The notes beneath the pieces were generated by a model. That model was given only the letters and a program-made list of their open reading frames with translations, had not been told where the DNA came from and searched no databases. A stretch of DNA of 64,000 bases from Moraxella cuniculi DSM 21768 (GTDB lineage Bacteria; Pseudomonadota; Gammaproteobacteria; Pseudomonadales; Moraxellaceae). This document shows positions 26,954 to 36,457 of this stretch, piece by piece. The DNA lies in NCBI RefSeq assembly GCF_900156515.1, contig NZ_FTNU01000001.1, positions 1 through 64,000 of the forward strand, written 5' to 3'. Positions within the stretch are counted from its first letter, which is position 1; each line of letters begins with the position of its first letter. Made by a program: the position numbers and the translations under genes.

Positions 26954-27853
26954 TTATGGCTTTTGGGTTTTTTGTAGCCATCGCCATGGTTGCAATGCAC
27001 CCAATGCCATACCAATCAGCCCAAGAAGCAAAGTGGCATCAATCATCTCGCCAAGCAGTGGCACGGCAAGCAGGCTGGCAATAAATGGTGCCAAATTGGC
27101 AATGCTGCCTGCCTGAAATACACCGATTTGTGCTACGGCTTTGGCATAGCTAATTGTGGCAATAATCACCACAAAAATACTATGAAACAGCCCTTGTATG
27201 ACCAAATGCACTGGTTGATTGTTGGCAAAATTTGGTTCTACAAATAGCACATAGGCAGGAATGTATAAAATGGCAGACCATATCGCCACGCCACTCATGA
27301 TGTGCCATGCAGAAAAATTCCATTGCCGTAATAAGACAGAAAATAGCCCCCAGCAAGCACCGCTTAAAATAAAAAACACATCACCGATGCCAAAGCGAGC
27401 ATTGTCAGCAATCATCATCACCGCCATCAGCAGCAAGGTCGCCACAATAATCCCAAGACCGATGCCTGTGTGCTTGTCAATGCCTTGTTTTAGCACAACA
27501 TAGCCTATCAGTGCGGCAAACAGCGGAAAAGTGCCATTTAAAAACACCACGCCGTGTGCCACAGGGGCATAAAAAAATCCACTATAAACCAAAGTGCAAT
27601 AGCCAATACTGCCAACCAGTGCCAAAATCAGCATTCGCCAGTCAAACAAAAACCGATAATCTTTTTTTAGCCACAAAATCGGTATCAGTACCAAGGCTGC
27701 TATGCCAAACCGCAACAGCAACACATCCCAAACTTGGATTTGCCAGTAGGCGTTCATGCGAGCAAGCAGCCCAAAACTGCCCCAAATGCACATGGTGATA
27801 ATGGTGAATAAATAGCCTTGTTGGGTGGTGCTTAGATGACGAAAGAATTTCAT
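26954..27853 (-). CDS. EamA/DMT superfamily permease
   Basis: A 299-residue protein with ten hydrophobic segments arranged as two repeats of five, characteristic of drug/metabolite (EamA) transporters such as RhaT or YdcZ relatives. The second repeat begins near residue 155 (GIGDVFFILSGACWGLFSVLLRQW). Substrate cannot be told from sequence. It lies convergent to hutI and divergent from etfB, and has no evident tie to histidine use. Confidence 0.85.
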   Translation of the reverse strand: MKFFRHLSTTQQGYLFTIITMCIWGSFGLLARMNAYWQIQVWDVLLLRFGIAALVLIPILWLKKDYRFLFDWRMLILALVGSIGYCTLVYSGFFYAPVAHGVVFLNGTFPLFAALIGYVVLKQGIDKHTGIGLGIIVATLLLMAVMMIADNARFGIGDVFFILSGACWGLFSVLLRQWNFSAWHIMSGVAIWSAILYIPAYVLFVEPNFANNQPVHLVIQGLFHSIFVVIIATISYAKAVAQIGVFQAGSIANLAPFIASLLAVPLLGEMIDATLLLGLIGMALGALQPWRWLQKTQKP

Positions 27854-28081
27854 GGTAAGCAGTTGGTAAAAAGCAGAGTGCTTATTATATCACAAGCAAA
27901 TTGGCGTACAAAACAAGCGTGCCATGAGAACTGTTTATAAAATTGGCAAAATTATGTTACAAAAATGACCAATGGGTCAAATTTGCCATTGTTTGGCGAA
28001 AATTTGCTTGTAATGGTTTACAAACTTGTCTGAAATGTGTATTGTATAGCTGTTGTTTGTTTTTAATTAAAAGAGGAAATT

Positions 28082-28831
28082 ATGAAAATATTAGTTGCGG
28101 TAAAACGCGTTGTCGATCACAATGTCAAGGTGCGTGTTAAGGCGGACGAGTCAGGCGTGGAGCTTGCCAATGCCAAAATGTCCGTCAATCCTTTTTGTGA
28201 GATTGCCATTGAAGAAGCGGTACGCCTAAAAGAAAAAGGCATTGCCAGCGAAATTATTGCTGTATCAATTGGCACAAGTCAGGCAGCAGAGCAGATTCGC
28301 TCGGCATTGGCATTGGGGGCGGATCGTGGTATTTTGGTAGAAACTGACGAAAAAGCCCACCCACTGCAAGTTGCCAAAATCCTAAAAGCGGTTGCACAGG
28401 CAGAAGATGCCAAAATCGTTTTGCTTGGCAAGCAGGCGATTGATGATGATAACAACCAGACAGGACAAATGCTGGCTGCACTGATGGGTGTTGGTCAGGG
28501 TACTTTTGCCTCCCAAGTTGAAGTTGAGGGTGATGCAGTTAAGGTTACTCGTGAGATTGACGGTGGTTTGCAAACGGTAGCTTTGCCATTGCCTGCGGTG
28601 ATTACCACCGATTTGCGTTTGAATGAGCCTCGTTTCCCAAAACTGCCAAACATCATGGCTGCCAAGAAAAAACCACTGGAAAACAAAACTCCAGCAGATT
28701 TTGGCGTTGATATGACCTCAAAATTACAAACACTCAAGGTTACAGCACCAAAAGAGCGTTCGGCAGGTGTTAAGGTGGCATCAGTTGATGAGCTGATTGA
28801 CAAGCTAAAAAATGAAGCACGCGTGATTTAA
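28082..28831 (+). CDS. etfB: Electron transfer flavoprotein, beta subunit
   Basis: EtfB pairs with EtfA to carry electrons from acyl-CoA and other flavin dehydrogenases to the ubiquinone pool. The 249-residue protein begins [19 protein letters not shown] and has the [23 protein letters not shown] nucleotide-binding loop, both diagnostic. GAGGAAAT lies upstream of the ATG. It is 25 bases ahead of etfA. Confidence 0.97.
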   Translation: MKILVAVKRVVDHNVKVRVKADESGVELANAKMSVNPFCEIAIEEAVRLKEKGIASEIIAVSIGTSQAAEQIRSALALGADRGILVETDEKAHPLQVAKILKAVAQAEDAKIVLLGKQAIDDDNNQTGQMLAALMGVGQGTFASQVEVEGDAVKVTREIDGGLQTVALPLPAVITTDLRLNEPRFPKLPNIMAAKKKPLENKTPADFGVDMTSKLQTLKVTAPKERSAGVKVASVDELIDKLKNEARVI

Positions 28832-28856
28832 TTAACAGATAATAAGGATAATTAAG

Positions 28857-29786
28857 ATGACAATTTTAGTCTATGCAGAACACGACAACCAAGAATTAAA
28901 ATCAGCAACGCTATCAACGGTTGCAGCAGCAAGCAAAATCGGTGGCGAGGTACATGTATTGGTGGCAGGCTCTGGCTGTCAGGCGGTTGCAGAGCAAGCT
29001 GCCAAGATTGCAGGCGTGAGCAAAGTTTTGCTGGCAGATAATGTCGCCTATGCCAATCAACTTGCCGAAAATGTCGCTTTGTTGGTCAAGGAGCTGGCGG
29101 CAAGTTATAGTCATATTCTTGCTGCTGCAACCACCACAGGCAAGAATTTTTTGCCACGCGTGGCGGCGTTGCTTGATGTGAGTATGGTGTCAGATATTAC
29201 AGCGGTCATTGATGCCAATACTTTTGAGCGTCCGATTTATGCAGGCAATGCCATCGCAACTGTCAAATCCAGCGAGAGCATCATTGTGGTATCGGTGCGT
29301 GCAACGGCATTTGACCCTGTTGAATCAACAGGTGCAGCAGCGATAGAGAGCGTGCCGCTTACGCTTGATGCTGGCAAATCAAGTTTTGTCAAAGAAGAGC
29401 TTGCGGTATCTGATCGTCCTGAGCTTACTTCGGCAAATATCGTGGTATCAGGCGGTCGTGCATTGGCAAGTGGTGAGAATTTTGCCAAATATATCGAGCC
29501 ATTGGCGGATAAATTGGGTGCGGCAGTCGGTGCAAGCCGTGCGGCAGTTGATGCAGGTTTTGTGCCAAATGATATGCAGGTTGGTCAAACAGGCAAAATC
29601 GTTGCACCAAACTTGTATATTGCTGTTGGTATCTCTGGAGCGATTCAGCATCTGGCAGGTATGAAAGATTCTAAGACCATCGTGGCAATCAACAATGACC
29701 CAGAAGCACCGATTGCTGCGGTTGCTGATTATTTCTTGGAAGGGGATTTGTTCAGCGTGGTGCCAGAGCTCACTGACAAGCTATAA
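28857..29786 (+). CDS. etfA: Electron transfer flavoprotein, alpha subunit
   Basis: The FAD-binding partner of EtfB. The 309-residue protein has an N-terminal alpha/beta domain and the C-terminal FAD domain with GASRAAVDAGF, VGQTGKIVAPNLYIAVGISGAIQHL and AINNDPEAPI, all conserved. AAGGATAAT precedes the ATG. The pair is in a single operon ended by a hairpin just after the stop codon. Confidence 0.97.
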   Translation: MTILVYAEHDNQELKSATLSTVAAASKIGGEVHVLVAGSGCQAVAEQAAKIAGVSKVLLADNVAYANQLAENVALLVKELAASYSHILAAATTTGKNFLPRVAALLDVSMVSDITAVIDANTFERPIYAGNAIATVKSSESIIVVSVRATAFDPVESTGAAAIESVPLTLDAGKSSFVKEELAVSDRPELTSANIVVSGGRALASGENFAKYIEPLADKLGAAVGASRAAVDAGFVPNDMQVGQTGKIVAPNLYIAVGISGAIQHLAGMKDSKTIVAINNDPEAPIAAVADYFLEGDLFSVVPELTDKL

Positions 29787-29793
29787 TATCGAC

Positions 29794-29825
29794 AAAAACG
29801 CACTCAATTGGGTGCGTTTTTTTTG
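29794..29825. terminator. Terminator after etfA
   Basis: AAAAACGCAC (29794-29803) pairs with GTGCGTTTTT (29812-29821) and a T run follows. The A run on the other side lets it also serve the convergent rRNA methyltransferase-fbp transcript. Confidence 0.85.
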
Positions 29826-29881
29826 GGTGTATTGATAGGGCTTGCTAATTATAATGCCCAAGCCAACCATTAAAAGCAAGG

Positions 29882-30661
29882 TTAATGTTGGGCAAATTGT
29901 CGCTGTCTTAGCATTTCATAAAAACAAACCGAGCCTGCAACCCCGACATTGAGGCTTTCTTGACCGTTTGGTTGGGGTAGGGCGATGGCGGTGGCAGTGC
30001 GTAAGAATATCTCGGATACGCCTTGACCTTCATGTCCCAGCACCCATGCGATTGGTTGCGTTAAGTTGTGCTGATAGATGACTTTGTCAGTATGGCTGCT
30101 GGTGGCGTATAGCGGTATTTTGACTTTTTGTAGAATGGCTTCATAATCGACTTGCTCAAAGATTGCCAAAGAAAAATGAGCCCCCATGCCAGCACGCAAG
30201 CACTTGGGCGACCAAAGATGGGCGGTGCCTGTAGTGCTGATGATGGTGCTGATGCCGACAGCGGATGCGGTGCGAAGCAAAGTGCCAATATTACCCAAGT
30301 CCTGCAACCCGTCCAAAATCAGACAATCGCTGGTGATAACACCCAGTGCAGGCGTTGGTATCTCGACAATTGCCATGATATCAACACCTGTACCTAGGCT
30401 ACGAATTTGTTTATAAACAGCGTCTGTGGCAAGGATAATCGACTGAGCAATCTGCTCAATTAGCCCAGCAACTTCAGGGTGGCTGAGTGCAGATTGACCG
30501 ATGATGATTTGCTTTATTGTGAAGTTTTGCTTAATTGCTGCTTCTATTAAATGCACACCCTCAAGCACGGTCTGACCGCTTTTTTTGCGTATGCGATGCT
30601 GCGTAAGCAAGGCGGCGGCGTGCTTAATGGTTGGGTTGGCAAGCGAGCTGATTGGGGTCAT
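29882..30661 (-). CDS. TrmH/SpoU family RNA 2'-O-methyltransferase
   Basis: A 259-residue SPOUT methyltransferase using S-adenosylmethionine. It has an N-terminal substrate-binding domain ([11 protein letters not shown]..., about residues 1-95) and the knotted catalytic domain with motif 1 NIGTLLRTA, motif 2 GHEGQGVS and motif 3 [16 protein letters not shown]. Members modify 23S rRNA or tRNA; which one cannot be told here. Its ATG overlaps the fbp stop by four bases (ATGA), so the two are translationally coupled. Confidence 0.9.
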   Translation of the reverse strand: MTPISSLANPTIKHAAALLTQHRIRKKSGQTVLEGVHLIEAAIKQNFTIKQIIIGQSALSHPEVAGLIEQIAQSIILATDAVYKQIRSLGTGVDIMAIVEIPTPALGVITSDCLILDGLQDLGNIGTLLRTASAVGISTIISTTGTAHLWSPKCLRAGMGAHFSLAIFEQVDYEAILQKVKIPLYATSSHTDKVIYQHNLTQPIAWVLGHEGQGVSEIFLRTATAIALPQPNGQESLNVGVAGSVCFYEMLRQRQFAQH

Positions 30662-31656
30662 GCCACTGTTCCATCTGCCAGTATGCCTGCTTTGGCGTGC
30701 AATTGTCTGACATATTCAACCTCTTGTGTCGCCCCCAGTACAACTGGAATCCGCTGATGAATATGCGTTGGTTGAATCTGCATGATTCGTTGAACGCCGT
30801 CTGTGCTGGCACCACCTGCTTGCTCAATGACAAAGCTCATCGGATTGGCCTCATACATGAGCCGTAATTTGCCTGCCTTGCCTGCAATCTTGGTATCAAA
30901 TGGATACATAAACACGCCGCCACGAATCAAAATCCGATGCACATCAGCAATCATTGCTGCCACCCAGCGAGTGTTATAATCTTTATTGCGTATGCCTGTA
31001 TCACCTGCAACCAATTCATCAATATATTGCTTGATGGGTGCAAGCCAATAGCGATGGTTAGAGGCATTGATGGCGTACTCGGCTGTGGTTGGGCTGATGC
31101 GTACATTGTCGTTAATCAGCAGATAGGTTTGGGTATTTGGATCAAAGCTAAACATTGCCACGCCATTGCCCAAGGTCAGTGCAAGCATGGTGGAAGTACC
31201 ATAAATAAAATACCCTGCCGCCAGCTGATTTTCGCCAGATTGTAAAAAATCTGCCTCAGTTGCTATCTCGCCTACGCGATGATACGGCAAAATAGAAAAA
31301 ATCGTACCAACGGTCATGTTGATATCGATATTGCTTGAACCGTCCAAAGGGTCAAAGGTGATAAGTACAGTGCCGTCTTGGTTGGCAGGGCTGATTTCAT
31401 CAAGTTCTTCGGAGGCGACGCCTGCACAGTTTGGGTTGCGAGTCAATGCCCCAAGCAGCAAATCATTTGAGATGACATCAAGTTTTTTTTGGGCTTCGCC
31501 TTGCACATTTTCGCCACCTGCATCACCATGAATGCCAGCCAATGCACCTTTGGCAAGCAAGTGGCTGATGGAAATGCTGGCGGTTGCCAAGGTGGTGATG
31601 GTGCTGGCAACGGCGGCATTGGCGTGGTTTTGCAGATACTGAGCAAGTGTTATCAT
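30658..31656 (-). CDS. fbp: Fructose-1,6-bisphosphatase, class I
   Basis: Fbp hydrolyses fructose-1,6-bisphosphate in gluconeogenesis, which an organism growing on amino acids needs. The 332-residue protein has the metal-binding [13 protein letters not shown] motif, the [11 protein letters not shown] block and the RYVGSMVAD-like [14 protein letters not shown] region. The length is normal for the class. It is first in a two-gene operon with the overlapping methyltransferase. Confidence 0.96.
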   Translation of the reverse strand: MITLAQYLQNHANAAVASTITTLATASISISHLLAKGALAGIHGDAGGENVQGEAQKKLDVISNDLLLGALTRNPNCAGVASEELDEISPANQDGTVLITFDPLDGSSNIDINMTVGTIFSILPYHRVGEIATEADFLQSGENQLAAGYFIYGTSTMLALTLGNGVAMFSFDPNTQTYLLINDNVRISPTTAEYAINASNHRYWLAPIKQYIDELVAGDTGIRNKDYNTRWVAAMIADVHRILIRGGVFMYPFDTKIAGKAGKLRLMYEANPMSFVIEQAGGASTDGVQRIMQIQPTHIHQRIPVVLGATQEVEYVRQLHAKAGILADGTVA

Positions 31657-31967
31657 GATTTATCCTTATCATTAAAATTGGTAGGCTGGGTTGATATTAA
31701 GTTTGTTAAAAATAGCAAACAAAATCACCACCAAAAACAATATCAGGGCTAAGGCTTATGGTGGTGTCAATCACGAGCCAATCGTGTGATAATGCCATAT
31801 TTTAGCATGATTTTATCAAGAAAACTTGCAAAATTGGCACTGTTTTTGTGGGGAAAAATTTGCTAAAATGACTTAATTTATTTTTTTGACCGCCAGTTGG
31901 CAATTTGGCAAAAACCATTGGCAAAGCAAGTTTTGTATTATTTCAGGTTTTGATCTAAGGAATTTAC
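31657..31967. other. Divergent promoter region of fbp and pyrB
   Basis: About 310 bases with no gene. It is AT-rich, with several TTTGCCAA-type words near 31826-31925 and a plausible TAAAAT -10 near 31863 reading toward pyrB. I see no clear leader peptide or attenuator for pyrB. AAGGAATTT precedes the pyrB ATG. Confidence 0.5.
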
Positions 31968-32978
31968 ATGAATAATGTTCAGGCACGCCTCAATGCACAG
32001 CTGGCACAACCGCAGCTGGCACCCAATGATGGCATTCGGCATTTTTTGGGCGTGGAGGGTTTGTCGTGTCGCCAGCTTGAGAGCATTATTGACAAGGCGA
32101 TGGGTTATTTTGATGCCAAGGGCAGGCTGATAAATACCGATGAGCTGGCTGGTTGTACGGTGATGAACTTGTTTTTTGAGAATTCAACACGCACTCGCAC
32201 GACTTTTGAGGCTGCCCAAAAACGACTGGGGGCAAATGTATTAAACCTTGATATTGCTCGCTCATCAACCAATAAGGGTGAGACTTTGCGTGATACACTG
32301 TGGAATTTGCAGGCAATGAGTGCTGATATGTTTGTGGTGCGGCACAGTGCCTCTGGTGCGGCACATTTTATGGCGACGCAGGTAACGCCAAATGTTGCCA
32401 TTATTAACGCAGGTGATGGTTGGCACGCTCACCCAACGCAGGCAATGCTTGATATGCTCACCATCTATCGCGAGGCGAATAAACCATTTCACCAGCTGTC
32501 CGTTGCAATCATTGGTGATATTAAGCACAGTCGTGTGGCACGCTCGGACATAGCAGCACTACAGACTTTGGGCGTGGCGGATTTGCGTGTGATTGCCCCA
32601 AAGACCTTGTTGCCAAAAGGTATTGAGCGTTATGGCGTGCGTGTTTTTGAGGATATTGACAAGGGCTTGGCAGGTGTGGATGTGATTATCGGACTGCGTA
32701 TCCAAAATGAACGCATTGGCTCACCGCTTTTGCCATCAACCAGTGAATATTTTAAGATGTATGGCATTACCGAGAGTCGTGTTCGCCTTGCCAATCCTTC
32801 GGCACTCATCATGCACCCAGGTCCTATGAACCGTGGCGTCGAGATTGCGTCTGCGGTGGCAGATGGGCCGCAATCGGTGATTTTAAAGCAAGTGAATAAC
32901 GGCATCGCTGTCCGCATGGCGGTGATGGCGATGGCATTGGCAGGGCAAAAAGCCAGCAGAGCCAATTTGACCAATTAA
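31968..32978 (+). CDS. pyrB: Aspartate carbamoyltransferase catalytic subunit
   Basis: PyrB joins carbamoyl phosphate and aspartate in the second step of pyrimidine synthesis. The 336-residue protein shows the carbamoyl-phosphate motif [13 protein letters not shown], the HPTQAMLD segment, and [12 protein letters not shown] near the C-terminus. As in pseudomonads and Acinetobacter, it is followed by an inactive dihydroorotase homologue rather than pyrI, implying the class A ATCase made of PyrB with PyrX. Confidence 0.97.
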   Translation: MNNVQARLNAQLAQPQLAPNDGIRHFLGVEGLSCRQLESIIDKAMGYFDAKGRLINTDELAGCTVMNLFFENSTRTRTTFEAAQKRLGANVLNLDIARSSTNKGETLRDTLWNLQAMSADMFVVRHSASGAAHFMATQVTPNVAIINAGDGWHAHPTQAMLDMLTIYREANKPFHQLSVAIIGDIKHSRVARSDIAALQTLGVADLRVIAPKTLLPKGIERYGVRVFEDIDKGLAGVDVIIGLRIQNERIGSPLLPSTSEYFKMYGITESRVRLANPSALIMHPGPMNRGVEIASAVADGPQSVILKQVNNGIAVRMAVMAMALAGQKASRANLTN

Positions 32979-33179
32979 GCTGCCAGCCTTAAGCGGTTTG
33001 TTCATTTTGCTGATAGCAACTGGCTGTGGTGATCGCCATCGTGCATTTTGCTTGGGTTTGCTGGTGGTAGAATGATACCAGTGATGATTGGGATTTTGCC
33101 AAATGCTCGCTTGGCTTATGGACTTGACAACCATCGGTTGATGCTTGATAAATTTTGCTCATGATAAGGATAAATATAA

Positions 33180-34370
33180 ATGACTGTCTCAACAAAACAA
33201 CACGCCTCTTTGACAAATTTATTGCCCAGCGATTGGCAATTTGACCAAAACCAGCTAGAAGGCGTGGACACGCAGGGCAAATGGCTAATACCGCCAATCG
33301 TGGATTTGTGTGCAAGATTAAGAGAGCCGGGGCATCAGTCGCATGGCACATTGGCAAGCGAAGGGCAGGCCGCCAGAGCAAATGGTATTTTGCACATTGT
33401 GCTGCCGCCTGATACCGACCCTGTGCTAGAAAATGGCTCTTTATTAAAGGGCTTGCGTGAAAAGGCGTTGAATGATGGCGGCGTGCATTTGCATATCTTG
33501 GGGGCGATGACAGCAGGTCTAAAGGGTGAGCAGCCTGCCAATTTGGCTGGATTAAAGCAAGGCGGAGCGATTGCTGTTAGTAATGCTGGGGCAGGTTTTG
33601 CTAACGATTTGGCATTATTACGCTGCTTGGAATATGCGGCGACTTTTGGCATTAAGGTATTTTTTTATCCTGACGAGCCAAGCCTGTCGCGTGGCGGTGT
33701 GGCACATGAGGGCTATATCGCTTCATTTCATGGGCTGCAAGGGATACCGTGGCTTGCCGAGACCATTGCGTTGTCCAAGCAAATTCTGATGGCAGAAGAG
33801 ACAGGGGTAAGCGTGCATTTTAGCCAGATTACCTGTCGTACTTCGGTGGAGCTGATTCGCTGGGCAAAGCAAAAAGGGCTGCCGATTACTTGCGATGTTG
33901 CCATGCACCAGCTGCACCTGACCGATGATAATATTGAGGGCTATAATGCCAATGCCTATGTGTTACCACCACTTCGCAGCAATACCGACCAAAAAGCATT
34001 GATTGCAGGTTTGCAAGATGGGACGATTGATGCGATTTGTAGCCATCATGAGCCATTATCAATGAGTGCCAAGCAAGCACCGTTTGCCGAAAGCACAGCA
34101 GGCATTAGTAATTTTGATACCTTTGTGTCTTTGGGTTGTCAGTTGGTGGCTGATGGCGTGCTAACTGCCGAGCAATTGATTGAAAAAATCTGCCTAAATC
34201 CTGCCAAGATTGCAGGCATTGATAACTATCATGCCATCGGTGGTGCGGTGCTGCTTGACCCAGAGGCGAATTGGACAGTGTCGGCAGAGACCATGCTGTC
34301 TGCAGGCAAAAACACGCCTTTTATGGGGCAGGTATTAACTGGCAAAGTTTGCCGTGTGTTTTTTGATTAA
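33180..34370 (+). CDS. pyrX: Dihydroorotase-like, probably non-catalytic PyrX (PyrC')
   Basis: The 396-residue protein has the dihydroorotase fold but not its metal site. The DxHxHLREPG motif of active enzymes reads DLCARLREPG here, so both metal His residues are absent. In the Pseudomonas pyrBC' system such a protein has no dihydroorotase activity and holds aspartate carbamoyltransferase in a large complex. Position just after pyrB agrees with that role. A catalytic pyrC should exist elsewhere. AAGGATAAAT precedes the ATG. About 200 bases separate it from pyrB, longer than in many relatives. Confidence 0.88.
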   Translation: MTVSTKQHASLTNLLPSDWQFDQNQLEGVDTQGKWLIPPIVDLCARLREPGHQSHGTLASEGQAARANGILHIVLPPDTDPVLENGSLLKGLREKALNDGGVHLHILGAMTAGLKGEQPANLAGLKQGGAIAVSNAGAGFANDLALLRCLEYAATFGIKVFFYPDEPSLSRGGVAHEGYIASFHGLQGIPWLAETIALSKQILMAEETGVSVHFSQITCRTSVELIRWAKQKGLPITCDVAMHQLHLTDDNIEGYNANAYVLPPLRSNTDQKALIAGLQDGTIDAICSHHEPLSMSAKQAPFAESTAGISNFDTFVSLGCQLVADGVLTAEQLIEKICLNPAKIAGIDNYHAIGGAVLLDPEANWTVSAETMLSAGKNTPFMGQVLTGKVCRVFFD

Positions 34371-34372
34371 TC

Positions 34373-35185
34373 ATGATGCAAGCGATGACAAAGACACTGT
34401 ATCTGTTCGTGCCTGCGGTGCGTCTTGATAGAGTATCAAAGGCGATTGCCACAGGTGTTGATAAGGTCATCATCGATCTGGAAGATACGGTTGCAGACAA
34501 TGCCAAAGATTCGGTGCGTCAAGCGTTGCTGGATTTTGATAAGCAGACGACGCATCGTTATTGGTTGCGGATTAATGCTTATGATACGGCAGCTTACCAA
34601 GCCGATATCGCCTGCGTGAATGAGCTGGTGCAGCTGGATGGTTTGTTGTTGCCAAAATGCCAATCTGCCGAACAGGTGACACAGGTATATCAGCAGAGCC
34701 AAAAACCCATCATCGCTATGATTGAGACAGCGGCAGGGCTTGCCAATCTTGTGCAGATTGCACAGGCGACAGGTGTGCAGGCATTGAGCTTTGGTTGTTT
34801 GGATTTGGCACAGTCATTAGGGGTGCGTCCAGATTCGGCTGCTTATGCGACCTTGCTTGACAAAGTTCGCACGGATTTGTTGGTATATTCAGCGGTTTAT
34901 GGATTGCAGCCACCGATTGAGACCATTTTTGCCGATTTTGCCAATGAGCAGGCTTTTGCCGACCGTGTGGCGTATTGGCGTGATTTTGGTTTTGCTGGGC
35001 AATTGCTGATTCACCCAAAGCAAGTGGCGATTGCACGGCGTGTACTGGCAGATGAACAGGATTGGGCATTTGCCGAGGCGATTTATCAAAGGTATGAACA
35101 AACGGGTGAAATTGCTTTTGCCATTGACGGCAAGATGGTGGATTTGCCCTTAATACAGTGGGCAAGGCGACTGCTTGACAAGTAG
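34373..35185 (+). CDS. CitE-like HpcH/HpaI aldolase-family lyase
   Basis: The 270-residue protein resembles the citrate-lyase beta subunit/malyl-CoA lyase branch: VIIDLEDTVADNAKDSVR near residue 30 gives the acidic metal ligands, and MIETAAGL and ALSFGCLDLAQSLG continue the barrel. There are no citC, citD or citF genes nearby, so it is not part of a citrate lyase; stand-alone CitE-like proteins act on acyl-CoA substrates such as citramalyl-CoA. It starts two bases after pyrX ends and is probably co-transcribed. No link to pyrimidines is evident. Confidence 0.83.
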   Translation: MMQAMTKTLYLFVPAVRLDRVSKAIATGVDKVIIDLEDTVADNAKDSVRQALLDFDKQTTHRYWLRINAYDTAAYQADIACVNELVQLDGLLLPKCQSAEQVTQVYQQSQKPIIAMIETAAGLANLVQIAQATGVQALSFGCLDLAQSLGVRPDSAAYATLLDKVRTDLLVYSAVYGLQPPIETIFADFANEQAFADRVAYWRDFGFAGQLLIHPKQVAIARRVLADEQDWAFAEAIYQRYEQTGEIAFAIDGKMVDLPLIQWARRLLDK

Positions 35186-35201
35186 TTTGGGCGGTTTCGA
35201 T

Positions 35202-35412
35202 TCATCTTTTGCGGTAAATTTCCCACCACTGATCCAACTTCCCTACACCATGTGCCAGTGGTAAATGCTGATTGTCATCACCACTTGGGGTTTGATGGCG
35301 ATAAAGCCAATCTTTCGCTGGCTGATTGTCTGCCGTGATAGCTTTTTAATAAAATCTGACCGTATTCAAATCGCCAAATGCTTACTTTGTAGGCTTGGTT
35401 TTTGATGTTAAT
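35202..35412 (-). pseudogene. Possible small frameshifted gene remnant
   Basis: Between two convergent genes the reverse strand encodes protein-like sequence in two frames: one containing VSIWRFEYGQILLK, the other AITADNQPAKDWLYRHQ followed by GDDNQHLPLAHG and DQWWEIYRKR, then TGA. The frames would join if one A were lost from the A5 run at 35343-35347. No ATG is visible. The Trp/Tyr-rich text does not look like random intergenic translation, so I read it as a decayed gene of about 70 codons. I do not recognise the family. Confidence 0.4.
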
Positions 35413-35462
35413 TTATGCGTTTGCCATACCGTCATGTTGATGGCGGCTTTGGCAAGATGGTA

Positions 35463-36428
35463 CTAAGCACGCTCACTGATGATGGCGATGGCGTGATTAA
35501 TGTCTGGCAAATTGTGCAAAACCATAAACAGTCTATCAATGCCCAGTGCTATCCCACTGCAGGCGGGCAAATCATCGCACGCATTAAGTAGGTTGTAATC
35601 AATGGGCATGGTGGGCAGATTTAGCTTGGCTCGTAGTGCATTGTCAGCTTGAAATCTCGCCAACAGCTCGTTTTTATTGGCAAGCTCATCATAGGCATTG
35701 GCAATCTCAATACCGTTGATATACAATTCAAATCGGCTTGCCACCAGATGCCCATTATTATCTGTGCTGATTTTGGCAAGGGCGGCAGTGGCAGGCGGAT
35801 AGTCTGTGATAAGTGTCGGTGCCTCAAAGCCCAGCTTGGGCTCAACCAAATGGCTAAACAGTAAATCAAGCCAGCCTTGTCTATCTACACCCATATCCAG
35901 CCTGATTTTATGGTGCGTGGCACAGGACTTGAGTTCTGTCAGACTGGCGGAAAATGGGTGAATGGCGGCGTATTTTTCAAAAGCATCGGCGTAGCTTAGC
36001 TGTTGCAGCTTGATGGGGTGGTGAAATACCGCTGCCAGCAGCTCCTCTAGTTCGCAGGCTAGCATCGCCAAGTCAAATTTTGGCCGATACCATTCTAACA
36101 TGGTGAATTCTATATTGTGCCGCCCCCCTTGTTCATTATCACGAAATACTTGGCAAATCTGATAAATTGGCACTTGGTAGCTCGCCAAAAGTCGCTTCAT
36201 GGCAAACTCAGGCGAAGTGTGCAGATAGCCTGTGTGTTTTTTGCCATGGTGATGAAACAATGCCTGCACGGATTCGATATAAACATCGGTATTGCCAGCG
36301 TGCGACAAAATGGGCGTTGTTACCTCCAGTACATTTTTTGTCAGGAAAAAATGACGGATACTGCTGAGCAGTTGGGCTTTTTTTTGGGCATGAGCAAGAC
36401 TTAGCGTCGGCATATAGGTGGTTGTCAT
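35463..36428 (-). CDS. epmA: EF-P--(R)-beta-lysine ligase (PoxA/GenX)
   Basis: EpmA is a lysyl-tRNA-synthetase-like ligase that attaches beta-lysine to Lys34 of elongation factor P. The ~321-residue protein has only the class II catalytic core, without the tRNA anticodon-binding domain: HTSPEFAMKRLL, VFRDNEQGGRHNIEFTMLEWYRP, ELYINGIEIANAYDEL and GIALGIDRL. The start at 36428 matches other EpmA N-termini; a longer frame from 36470 would overlap pdxB by 13 bases. Its target gene efp (50546) and partner epmB (49328) are 14 kb away in this window. It follows pdxB on the same strand. Confidence 0.92.
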   Translation of the reverse strand: MTTTYMPTLSLAHAQKKAQLLSSIRHFFLTKNVLEVTTPILSHAGNTDVYIESVQALFHHHGKKHTGYLHTSPEFAMKRLLASYQVPIYQICQVFRDNEQGGRHNIEFTMLEWYRPKFDLAMLACELEELLAAVFHHPIKLQQLSYADAFEKYAAIHPFSASLTELKSCATHHKIRLDMGVDRQGWLDLLFSHLVEPKLGFEAPTLITDYPPATAALAKISTDNNGHLVASRFELYINGIEIANAYDELANKNELLARFQADNALRAKLNLPTMPIDYNLLNACDDLPACSGIALGIDRLFMVLHNLPDINHAIAIISERA

Positions 36429-36457
36429 AATGTTGGCTTTTGGGTTTGTTTTGATGA

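Noticed and set aside
34716..35165. Reverse-strand frame of 149 codons inside the CitE-like gene
   Set aside because: Pro/Gln/His-rich composition typical of an antisense shadow.
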